64,000 nt of DNA from Triticum aestivum (Eukaryota; Streptophyta; Magnoliopsida; Poales; Poaceae): positions 842,402,807-842,466,806 of the forward strand of contig NC_057801.1 in NCBI RefSeq assembly GCF_018294505.1, written 5' to 3'. A program made the translations under genes and the position numbers. The number at the start of each line of letters is the position of its first letter. The first letter of the stretch is position 1. The notes under the pieces are model-generated. The model saw only the letters and a program-made list of their open reading frames with translations. It was not told the DNA's origin and ran no database searches. Positions 56,001-64,000 of this stretch are shown here, one piece after another.

Positions 56001-59000
56001 AGATCTATCCGATGTAATCTTCTTTTGCGGTGTGTTTGTCAAGATCTGATGAATTGTGTATTTATGATCAACTTATCTATGAATAATATTTGAATCTTCT
56101 CTGAATTCTTATATGCATGATTTGATATTTTTGTATTTCTCTTTGAATTATCGGTTTGGTTTGGCCAATTAGATTGGTATTTCTTGCAATGGGAGAGGTG
56201 CTTAGCTTTGCATTCAATCTTGCATGATTTCATCCAGTGACAAAGTAGGAGTAGCAAGACACGTATTGAATTTTTGCCATCGAGGATAAAAATATGGGTT
56301 TTTCATCATATTGCTTGAGCTGATTCCTCTACACCATGTCATCTTACTTAAGGCATTACTCCGTTCTTTATGAACTTAATACTCTAGATGCATGCTGGAT
56401 AGCGGACGATGTGTTGAGTAATAGTAGTAGGCAGGAGTCGGTCTACTTGACATAGACGTGATGCCTATATTTCATAATCATTGCCTTGGATATCGTCATA
56501 ACTTTGCGCTTTTCTATCAATTGCTCGACAGTAATTTGTTCACCCATCGTATTATTTGCCTTCATGAGAGAAGCCTCTAGTGAAACCTATGGCCCCTGGG
56601 TCTATTTTCCATCGTATTTGTTTCCGATCTACTATTTTTCATCATATTAGTTTCCGATCTACTATTTTACAATCTTTTATTTTCATATCTATAAAACCAA
56701 AAAATACAAAAAAAATATTTTATCTTTTGTTTAGTTTTATCTATCTCTATCAGACCTCACATTTGCAAGTGACCGTGAAGGGATTGACAACCCATTTATC
56801 GCGTTGGGTGCAAGTGTTTGATTGTTTGTGCAGGTACATCTATTGGGGACTTGCGCATTTCTTCTACTAAATTGATACCTTGGTTCTTAACTGAAGAAAA
56901 CACTTATCTCTACTATGCTGCATCAGCCTTTTCTCTTCAAGGAAAAACCAATGCAAGCTCAAGAAGTAGCACGCCGCTATCCGGAGCGCGTCGAGGTGGA
57001 TGGCCGGCTGTACGAGCAATACGTGGCCGGGATGACGGTGGTCATCGACCTCTCCAGCAACTTCAACGGTAATGAGGACGGTGCCAGCGACGAGGGACAT
57101 GGCCGCCTCATTGGAGGGCTCACCGGATCGGAGTGGGAGGGGATCAAGAATGAGACTGGTAGAGAGTAGTTTAGTTTGTTTTTATGCAATCTTAATCAAA
57201 TTTTTTAAACTTATTTAAAATATTTTGAATCTAGTCCAAATTTGCACCTAATTTGTTTTTTTTTTGCTCTGTTAAATTGATGAGATCGGTTAGAAATGAC
57301 AGTTTTTTATAGGGGCAAATATCCTCCATTAAAGGATACTTGGCCGTATTCGTTAGAGATGCCCTGCCCTAAGTACATAAGTGAGTAAAGTAGCTTAGAC
57401 CCATCTTATTGGCAACACTCATTATTTAGGTGTCTATTTCACTTCTGACACATCATGCTCCGAAAAGTTAGTGGTAGTGCCACTATTGTAGCAGTGTAGA
57501 CTAGGTCATAAGATATTTAGATTGAAGAAGCTCCTAAAATGAGATATTTCAAATTATAGTCTGTTGTCTAGAGAGACAGTACTAGACCCTAGAATGTACA
57601 TTATGAATGATTGTTGGATTTCCATGAATTGCAGAACAGAACTTAATGCCTTATATAATTTGGTTCAAAAAGTATGACGTGAGAAAGTAGAAGTACAAAT
57701 TCTATGTGCTCATTCAGATTGTTTGTATCACTTATAATATAAAGCATCAAAAGCACTACAATATCAACAAATATGGTAGGTAGTATACTAGTATGAAGTA
57801 TCCAGATATTTCAGCACCTTAACTCGGTAAATCTTGAATCGTAACACTACTAGGGAAAAGCCTATACACATAATCTTACCAGCAGCGCGCTTTAAAATCA
57901 GGCGCTGCTGCTACTTAGCAGTAGCGCTCACTTTAAAACCTCGCTGCTGGTACAAGTTTATCATTAGCGCTCACACAACAGGACGCGCTACTACTAAAAT
58001 TTCCACGACGCAGCGGTGAGGCCAATTATAGCAGCAGCGCGTTGGAACAAAGGGCGCTACTGCTAAGGATCGTAGCAGCAGCGCATTTACGCTATAATCG
58101 CTACTACTAAGGTTACTACAAAAATTTAGTCCCACCTCGCTCCGTGAAGAGAGTTTGTACCACCTTAAATATGTTTTTTCTACAACTTTCACAAGAACTT
58201 AGTCTTCATTGAACTCTATGTGTAGGATCTGTGGCCGCAATAGGAATCCTCGCCTATTCCTAAACCAACCGTCGAGGATTCCTATTGACAAATCAGATTG
58301 TACACAAAAAGACAATTGATGATCAATGTATTTTTTTATGTCTATGTCTAACATAGCAGTAGCGCGTTCTCGGCCAAAGGCGCTACTGATAGGTCGTTTA
58401 GCAGTAGCGCACTTTGCTATAGCGTGATACTGCTAAGCCATTCCATCTCTCCCCATCATCTATCCGATCCAGATCACACTCACACACACACTCGATCTCT
58501 CCCTCGTCGCCCCTCCCCCGATATGCGCCGCCGTCGCCTCATCCTCCTCGCTGGACTCGGTATCGGCCTCCTCCTCCGTCCTCCCTCCACTGGCCGCTGG
58601 CCGACCCCTCCTCGCTCCGCCTTCCTCCTCCATTCTCCCTCCACTCACCGCCGGCCAGCCCCTCCTCGCTCCGCCTTCCTCCTCCATTCTCCCTCCACTC
58701 GCCGCCGGCCAGCCCCTCCTCGCTCCGCCTTCCTCCTCCGTCCTACTCTCTTCTCCCTCCTCGAGTCGCCCCTCCTTCTCCCTCCTCCCTGCTACATTTT
58801 GATTTAGTAGGCTAGTTCATATGCAACATTCTGATTTAGTTGATATGATTCAGTTGATTTAGTAAGCTAGTTGATTTAGTTGATTTAGAACATTTTGATT
58901 TAGTTGATTTAGTAGGGTGGTTGATTTAGTTGATTTAGTAGGCTAGTTGATTTAGTTGATTTAGTAGGCTAGTTGATTTAGTTGATTTAGAACATTTTGA

Positions 59001-61842
59001 TTTAGTTGATTTAGTATGCTACTGGATTTAGTATGCTAGTTGATTTAGTTGATTTAGGATGCTACTGGATTTAGTATGCTACTGGATTTAGTATGCTAGT
59101 TGATTTAGGATGCTTTGCTCATATTGCTTTAGGAAAATATCACATGCTACTATTTTTCTTTCCTGTAAAGTGAATCATTAATCCTTTGCTCATATTGCTT
59201 TAGGAAAATGGCGCCACCACCATCATCACTATGTCGACTGTGCAAGTCAAGGTGCGCCAGCAGCCTTGCAACTGGCAAGCTGTTTGGCATCTACTTCCAG
59301 CCGAGTTTTCGTCATGCGGCAGTAAGAAATTAGATGAAATGTAACAATTATTTTATTTTTAGTGTTGGCATTACTGCATTGTGTCATTTTTCTTTTCTTA
59401 CACAGACCGTCCCATGCAATGTGAGGGTGACATTCAACAAGCTGACAGGAGACACTGTGACATTTGAGGCTCCTGGGGGCCGTACACTATGGAGGTCGAG
59501 GAAGGACGCAGTATGTCGCAGATTGGAGGAGATGGATGGGCCCGTTTCCTCGCCCGCATGCATCTTACTGGTGGTGAGTTGATCAGCTTCTCCTTCAGAG
59601 CAGAAAGACCCAAACTAGCTGTCATTTATCTCAACCTGGTGGAAGATGATGAAGATGACGAAGATGATGAAGATGACGAAGATGTTCAGATGAAGAAGAT
59701 GATGAAGATAATGAGGACCCACTTCATGAAGCCATCATAGCTCAAAGAATGAGGCTGAGCGAGGAGGAGGTGTGCAACCTATGGGACATAATTCCACCAC
59801 GTGCTGACTTTGTCGGGGTGCCATTCGTGACCCGCCTGACAAGTACCATGGTCGATCGACATGATATGGTATGTTATACTTACAAACGCAAATTATCCGA
59901 TGATATGCTTAGTGTAGAGTCCAATGATATGTTGTGTGGAATCTAGACTTAATAGAAATATATTTGCAAGAGTATGCGTGAGGCTATTTATTAATTGATA
60001 TGTTTTTCTTATTCAGAAATTGCCAAAGAACCTATCTGTGAGTTGTGGTATCGAGCATGATGAAGAAGGCTCAACTGGACTACGCCTTACCGCAAGGGGC
60101 TCCGTCACCACCTGTACTTACCGCATGGACACGGACGGTCGCACACACTTAAACTCGGTTGGGTGGAAGAGATTCCTCGTTGGCAAGAATCTTCGTGTTG
60201 GACGGGCCATCCTAATTACTATCAGGAACACCCACCGCCCAGGCTTGAGGATGATGATCGTCGTCGATATCATCTAGAACTACATATGTGTGTGTGGCTA
60301 TATCATCTAGAACTACATATGATGATCGTCGTCGATATCATGTAGAACTACATATGATGATCGTCGTCGATATCATCTAGAACTAAATATGATGATCGTC
60401 GTCGATGTCACCTTGTACTGCTTGAGGATGGATGTTGAGTATATATGAAATTGTTATCTAGTACTCCCTCGGTTCCAAATTACTCGTCGACGAGTAATTT
60501 GGAACCGAGGGAGTACTACCTAGTACCTATAATGCTTTATGAAATTGATATCTAGTAGTACCTAGTATCTGGAAATTGCAGTTTATTGAAGCTGGAGTGG
60601 GGAAATGGTGAAAGATATAACAGCAGCGCGGGCTCAGGAAATCGCTACAGCTAACTAATAGCAGCGCGTTCAGGAAACGCGCTGCTGATATAGTCAATAG
60701 TAGTAGCGCGGGCACAGACAGCGCTACTACTAACAGTTAGCTGTAGCGCCTTATTGGTAGCGCGGGTGCCCGCGCTGCTGATAGCCTCAAAACCCGCATT
60801 TTTCCCTAGTAGTGTAAATAGATATGTCTTCGCTGAAGAAAGTTTAGTGCAAGTTTAATTCTGGATTTTGAAATGGATCTAATCTTCCAATTCTATAAAT
60901 GGGGCCCATTTACCATCCACATTAAGCTTGCATACCATCTGATACCTATGATGATAGAGCATAATGAAAAAAAACCCACATTTCTGACACATACGAAGAT
61001 AGTGCCTAAGGCAAAAAAATCCACATTTCAACACTATATGCTACCTGAAACGGTCGAAATCCTGAGTTCCAAAACAGTATCTTCTCCAATAGAGTATTTT
61101 TATTTCAAAAATGCCCCAGTCCTAGTATCCTGGTCCAATCATAGGTAAAGAAACTCCTCACCTCTGAGATGGAGATGCCTTGTAATGATTTACTTCAGTA
61201 CACGCTTCTTTTTGCATTTCTTGGATTTTTGATTTGAGCACTTCGTGATCTTCCTTGAATATTCTGATGAGGTCTTCCTTGAGTACTCTGAGATCTTCCT
61301 CATGCTTGATCTTGTCTTTTTTCCTCTTTTCCTTAAGCTTTTGAATTTTCCTTTTGAAGTTTTCCTCCATGCGCAGGTGAAGCTATGGAGAGAAAGTGAG
61401 TACAGTACACAGGAATTTGAGTCCGGAACAAAATAGACAACCTTCAGCTATTCAGATTCCTTATTTCTTCAACCAGTAGTGAATGAAAACCGAAAATAGC
61501 AATCCTCCATGCATTTTTGGTAAGAAAAAATAAATAAAAAGAACACGCAGTTTCCCGGTGAATCAGGAGATGAGAAGAAACCTGTATGACGTCTTTCAGT
61601 TCGATTACCGCACGGACGATATCTGAAAACCCCTCCCGAGGCGGCATCCCGTCATTTGGCCTGCTCGTCTCCCTTAGAGTAAAGGAAACAGAGGAAATTA
61701 AAGTAGAAATCAGAGCAAAACAGCAAAGGGAGCAAGGAGAAACCACAGCTAACCCGTTCTGGCAGTGGCAAGACCTACACCGCTTGGCATCGAAGGAGCT
61801 CGATTCGTCCCTTCCTTCATCCTGCTTCCTCTTCTCCTCCAT
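49739..61842 (-). CDS. CBP60-CBP60-FLZ fusion gene (tandem calmodulin-binding-60 domains with C-terminal FCS-like zinc finger)
   Basis: Fourteen exons: 61842-61754, 61672-61582, 61382-61162, 54596-54136, 53911-53819, 53683-53621, 53491-53411, 53327-53208, 53153-53014, 52320-52242, 51310-51007, 50864-50386, 50051-49955, 49868-49739. All borders are GT-AG, every phase agrees, and the sum is 815 codons plus TAG. Exons 1-3 give a charged coiled coil (KIQKLKEKRKKDKIKHEEDL). Exon 4 is one CBP60 domain (about 139-284: KVGMYDGANPIPSDHPLASV, LVEGSFNEPKQDFWSKEEFD). Exons 5-10 are a Pro/Ser/Gln linker. Exon 12 is a second CBP60 domain (about 590-738: LLHGDFNDEGRDYWTSEEFS). Exons 13-14 form an FLZ finger (CVLCG ... 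HDLFMYKNDAAFCSMECRQQ). CBP60 proteins are plant calmodulin-binding, DNA-binding immune regulators; FLZ fingers bind SnRK1. Exon 1 starts at an ATG in good context. The least certain link is exon 12 to 13. Confidence 0.75.
51888..51979. mobile_element. Stowaway MITE (Tc1/Mariner)
   Basis: 92 bp with ends CTCCCTCCGATCCATATTAA and inverse CCGATCAATGGGAG, flanked by TA (51886-51887 and 51980-51981). Lies in intron 10 of the CBP60-FLZ gene. Confidence 0.85.
52367..52459. mobile_element. Stowaway-like MITE
   Basis: 93 bp between TA dinucleotides (52365-52366 and 52460-52461), ends CTCTCTCTGTCTC and GGCACAGAGGGAG, interior with TTGTACAAAGTTGTACTAAG. Lies in intron 9, about 45 bases upstream of exon 10. 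Confidence 0.75.
52634..52910. repeat. 54-bp direct repeat flanking an inserted dispersed repeat
   Basis: GGGCGTAATAGTCTGTTGCC ... at 52634-52687 recurs at 52856-52909 with few changes. Between them (about 52690-52850) is a copy of the dispersed repeat also present at 62168-62480. Lies in intron 9. Confidence 0.7.
54944..57169 (+). pseudogene. AP2/ERF-like captured gene, degenerate and split by a solo LTR
   Basis: At 55217-55357 the plus strand encodes KYIGVHQSRWGTWVTEITDH then WSHSFHSVVQAGHAYG, which aligns with the AP2/ERF fold (YxGVRQRxWG, WLGTF, EEAARAYD). Upstream (54986-55126) is a Pro/His-rich frame ending PADPHRHEC followed by a stop. After the solo LTR, 56972-57169 continues YPERVEVDGRLYEQYVAGM, VVIDLSSNFNGNEDG and a stop. 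Frames disagree and stops intervene, so it is a pseudogene. Confidence 0.6.
55524..56971 (+). mobile_element. Solo LTR of an Athila-lineage gypsy element, TSD CGCCG
   Basis: Starts TGATACGTCTCCAATGTATC and ends AAGCTCAAGAAGTAGCA (1448 bp, TG...CA). Direct repeats CGCCG at 55519-55523 and 56972-56976 are a perfect 5-bp target duplication. No internal region remains, as expected after LTR-LTR recombination. The type resembles WHAM-like LTRs (tentative). Confidence 0.9.
57365..57841. other. Intronic spacer
   Basis: AT-rich sequence between two transposons in intron 3 of the CBP60-FLZ gene; nothing recognised. Confidence 0.5.
58590..58740. repeat. Minisatellite of about 60 bp
   Basis: Three units of GCCCCTCCTCGCTCCGCC / TTCCTCCTCCATTCTCCCTC, probably in the 5' leader of the B3 gene. 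The Pro/Arg-rich ORF across it is an artefact. Confidence 0.8.
58845..59115. repeat. Minisatellite TTGATTTAGTTGATTTAGTA
   Basis: Dense tandem array of GATTTAGTT(GATTTAGTA) units interspersed with GGCTAGT and ATGCTACTG, between the leader and the first coding exon of the B3 gene. Confidence 0.85.
59208..60277 (+). pseudogene. Two-B3-domain gene carried by CACTA element, broken by frameshifts
   Basis: Exon 1 is 59208-59321 (38 codons, MAPPPSSLCRLCKSRC ...), after an acceptor TTTAG. Exon 2 (59406-59868) encodes B3 text VPCNVRVTFNKLTGDTVTFE, then in a second frame QIGGDGWARFLARMHLTGGE and AERPKLAVIYLNL, then an acidic (ED)n run, then in a third frame RLSEEEVCNLWDIIPP. Exon 3 (60017-60277) holds a second B3 (KLPKNLSVSCGIEHDEEGS, VGWKRFLVGKNLRVGRAILI) and a TAG. 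Frameshifts near 59490 and in the GAT/GAA tract near 59685 break it. Confidence 0.7.
60256..60403. repeat. Tandem repeat spanning the B3 stop codon
   Basis: Three to four units of GATGATCGTCGTCGATATCA / TCTAGAACTACATAT (about 40 bp). The first unit encodes the last residues and the stop of the B3 gene; the rest extend into the 3' flank. Confidence 0.85.
60464..60513. mobile_element. Minimal Stowaway-type palindrome
   Basis: A perfect 50-bp palindrome, CTCCCTCGGTTCCAAATTAC ... centre TCGA ... GAGGGAG, with TA on both sides (60462-60463, 60514-60515). Lies inside the CACTA element. Confidence 0.8.
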
Positions 61843-62002
61843 GGAGACTTCCAAGCTGATCTTCAGCTCGAATGTGCAATGTTCCTCTTTTACCCGAGAG
61901 TAAGGGAGGCCACCGGCTGCCAACTCCCCCTCTACATGTGCGCTCCATTAGGTAGATTTTTCTATGAGAAAGGGTACTTTGGGAGCCACGAAGCTTATCC
62001 CA

Positions 62003-62013
62003 GAATATATAGT
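62003..62013 (-). promoter_or_regulatory. Candidate TATA box of the CBP60-FLZ gene
   Basis: Minus strand ACTATATATTC lies about 165 bases upstream of the ATG at 61842, giving a 5' UTR of about 130 bases if used. Confidence 0.4.
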
Positions 62014-62167
62014 ATGTTCAAATTCAGGAGGTTGGTGGGAAGGCTATGGCTTCGTCTGGGAAGTTCCGCGGAACTCATTGCGCTGTCCGCTTGTTGCTCA
62101 TTGTTGTATTCTTGGCGCGTTGGAGCATGCGCAGTGTCTAAACTAAGGGGGTCTTTTCAAGGACGGG

Positions 62168-62480
62168 AAAGTAGTGGCTGCACCCACCTTCGGTGCACCC
62201 GTGGAGTGAACAATAAATTCGAAAAAATATATAAACAAAATCAAACAATTCTGAAACTTTGTGGATGTGATTATGAGCAAATGTTTTCGGACTTGCAAAG
62301 TTTGGTCACCAAAAAAAATCAAATTATCTCCATACAAAACGAAATACAAATGATGCTCTGCACCCACGTTAGCACATTGGCATGTCAAATGTTCACATCA
62401 AATCAAGCAACCTCGAAGTTCATCGTTCCAGTGAAAGGACTTATGTATCAATACTTACAATATACTTTGTAGTATGAATG
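62168..62480. repeat. Dispersed repeat in the CBP60-FLZ upstream region
   Basis: Starts GGGAAAGTAGTGGCTGCACC and contains TTCTGAAACTTTGTGGATG and CTTGCAAAGTTTGGTCACC. A shorter relative lies at about 52684-52850 in intron 9 of the same gene. Probably a MITE or other short element; ends are not fixed. Confidence 0.6.
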
Positions 62481-62484
62481 AATC

Positions 62485-63300
62485 CCAACATATCTGAGAT
62501 TATTATAATTTATGTATATATACTACTAATAAGATCAATATCGATTGATTTCTACAGTGTTGCCTTGTCGTGAATTGGAATGCCCACATGAGCATCCTCT
62601 ATTTCTAGCTACATTAGCATAATTTTCTAAGCATGTAACAATGCCACATCAGTAAGTTACACTTTTACATTGTTCTATACATGCAACCGTGCTACATGAG
62701 TCATGATTGTCACTCGTAGGTTAACTGAATCAACTTTACATTGTGATGGTAGTATGTGTGTCGGATGCTCAGGACATACATGTGTAGTTCATGCTTCACT
62801 TTTTTTGGTCGAAAAATGACATTTTGTTAACTGCAATCAAAAGTTTTTCTCTTTAACACATGCATCAATTTGTTACTTGTTTCGTATGTTTTATTGTTTT
62901 CAAAATGCAACTCAAGAACACTCTTTTCGCATTAGTTGAAGTTCTTTAGCACACTCTTATAGGTTTGTTTAAACAAGATTCTTACAGCAACACGTGGGGT
63001 ATGAGCTAGTTTTATTAATCATAGTGATACAATAGGTATAGGGCGAGAAAACAGCAGATTAAGGAGCGTAATACGAAGCACTGAAATTAGCACGAAACAT
63101 AGGCCACGTACACACCCTCCACGAAACATAGGCCACATAGGCCACGTATACAAAACAGACCATCAATTTACCAAGAGGAATAACCCACTAATAGATGAAC
63201 AAGTTCTCAGCCATTATTCCAACACTAGGTTGGCCCGGACTCCGATCTTCACTGATAACCTTAGAAGCAAACGCATCGACTACCGGATTGTTCTACGTGA
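62485..63300. other. Intergenic spacer
   Basis: AT-rich sequence without ORFs. 63100-63145 carries a small duplication CGAAACATAGGCCAC. Confidence 0.5.
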
Positions 63301-63302
63301 TG

Positions 63303-63470
63303 TTTTTTTTTTAAATGGAGGCTCGCCCCCGCCTCTGCATCGGAACGATGCATGCAACCATCTTATTAAAGAGTCTCGAAGTAGCACAAAGTCATAAAAG
63401 TATTACAGCTCGCAAGCGGAGCGAAAAATGAAACGGAAAGTGAAAGCTCAATATCAGAACTGGTATGACA
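63303..63470 (-). mobile_element. LINE-type 3' tail
   Basis: Minus strand TTTAATAAGATGGTTGCATG, CATCGTTCCGATGCAGAGGC, GGGGGCGAGCCTCC and a run of A is a typical Triticeae LINE 3' end. Confidence 0.55.
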
Positions 63471-63630
63471 ATGTAAAGGACAAACTCCCTAGACTCCTAT
63501 CCTGTTATGCGACCGCCACCCGAACTGGTTGAATATAACTCGTGCTACCATCTCCCACTGGTTGCATGAGTAACCAAAGGCTCCTTGGAGTCCGTAGAAG
63601 TGAGTGATGTGTGTCATGTAATGCAAAAAA

Positions 63631-63796
63631 TCAGACGGATTCAAATCCTCCTGGCTCGTTGTTCTCTGACTGATTGCCTGCTCCTCCCTTCTCTGACTGA
63701 TTGCCTGCTCCTCCCTGACCAACCCTGTTGTACCTTTGACTGTCAGAAGTATCAGAAGTTTCTGCGCCGTGTGATGGATCACTCACATGATGGTTC
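63631..63796 (-). CDS. Last exon of a second MCA/MLKL-like-domain gene (uninterrupted paralogue)
   Basis: Near-identical to the exon 2 and intron of the gene at 1140-1864, but without the CACTA element. The exon starts after the acceptor TGCAG at 63796 and, read in the phase left by exon 1 of the paralogue, encodes NHHVSDPSHGAETSDTSDSQ, then two GGAGNQSE repeats and ...PGGFESV before TGA at 63631-63633. Exon 1 should lie beyond the right edge of the window. The repeat is caused by a 24-30 bp duplication (CTGACTGATTGCCTGCTCCT). The intron continues to 64000. Confidence 0.55.
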
Positions 63797-64000
63797 CTGC
63801 ACCAGTCACCAAGTAAACATAGACAATTTAGTGTACTGGTCTTCACTTTCAGTTTTAGTATTTTCGGCCAAAGAGCCGAAACTTCATTTGATTCAACCAA
63901 ATATTTAAAAAAGATTACAAAAATATTCGGATTCCTGCACTAATGAAATTGCTGAAACATTTTGACCAATAGGTAGAAATTACTGAAATTCGGTGAATTG

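Larger units (their letters stand above)
54770..57364 (+). mobile_element. DNA transposon with 13-bp TIRs carrying an AP2/ERF-like fragment
   Basis: Ends GGGCATCTCTAAC (54770) and GTTAGAGATGCCC (57352-57364) are perfect inverted repeats. No clear target duplication is seen, so the superfamily is open (PIF/Harbinger or hAT-like). It sits in intron 3 of the CBP60-FLZ gene. Inside are gene-like GC-rich sequence with AP2 text and a later solo LTR insertion (55524-56971). Confidence 0.7.
57845..60814 (+). mobile_element. Non-autonomous CACTA transposon carrying a two-B3-domain gene, TSD TAA
   Basis: Begins CACTACTAGGGAAAAGCC at 57845 and ends TTTTTCCCTAGTAGTG at 60814. TAA at 57842-57844 and 60815-60817 is a perfect 3-bp duplication. 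Subterminal repeats are GCAGCAGCGCG / GCAGTAGCGC in both orientations (57870-58100, 58345-58430, 60615-60790). No transposase is visible. The interior is a B3 gene on the plus strand with a Pro/Arg-rich 5' repeat, a TGATTTAGT minisatellite and a Stowaway-like palindrome. It sits in intron 3 of the CBP60-FLZ gene. Confidence 0.95.

Noticed and set aside
58424..58807. 127-codon Pro/Arg-rich ORF
   Set aside because: Covers a 60-bp tandem repeat in the leader of the transposon-borne B3 gene.

Overview
The window is plant nuclear DNA, almost certainly from a Triticeae grass (wheat, barley, rye or Aegilops). It is packed with nested LTR retrotransposons, CACTA transposons with captured genes, PIF/Harbinger and Stowaway elements and LINE tails, and its few genes have GT-AG introns. 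Family names such as Fatima or Sabrina are given from memory of typical Triticeae LTR ends and are tentative; structure (LTRs, TIRs, target-site duplications, motifs) was read directly.

Layout. 1-1139 is the right end of a CACTA element that has landed in exon 2 of a small MCA/MLKL-like-domain gene (1140-1864, minus). A near-identical copy of that gene's exon 2 and intron lies at 63631-64000 without the insertion. 2.3-7.3 kb holds LINE tails and an internally deleted PIF/Harbinger element. 8134-14678 is a non-coding LTR retrotransposon (TSD ACATT) that splits an RNase H-like pseudogene and carries a tRNA-Lys-like sequence. 17624-44239 is a three-level nest: a Tat-lineage gypsy element (Fatima-like, with a spliced antisense ORF) contains an Athila-lineage gypsy element (23826-40414), which contains a CACTA element (31157-37615, TSD TGA). 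That CACTA element carries an apparently intact spliced B3-domain gene. 45.6-49.6 kb is a probable single long LTR and a 5'-truncated copia element.

49739-61842 (minus) is the main host gene. I could assemble 14 exons by hand, with GT-AG junctions and consistent phase throughout, giving about 815 residues: coiled coil, CBP60 calmodulin-binding domain, Pro/Ser-rich linker, second CBP60 domain and a C-terminal FLZ zinc finger. Its 6.6-kb third intron holds two DNA transposons: one with an AP2/ERF-like fragment and a solo LTR (54770-57364), the other a CACTA element (57845-60814, TSD TAA) with a two-B3-domain gene broken by frameshifts.

The recurrent theme is DNA transposons carrying plant transcription-factor DNA-binding domains (B3, double B3, AP2). 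The strongest candidates for something undescribed are the CBP60-CBP60-FLZ fusion gene and the B3-carrying CACTA elements. No function is demonstrated here; exon models and domain calls are by eye.
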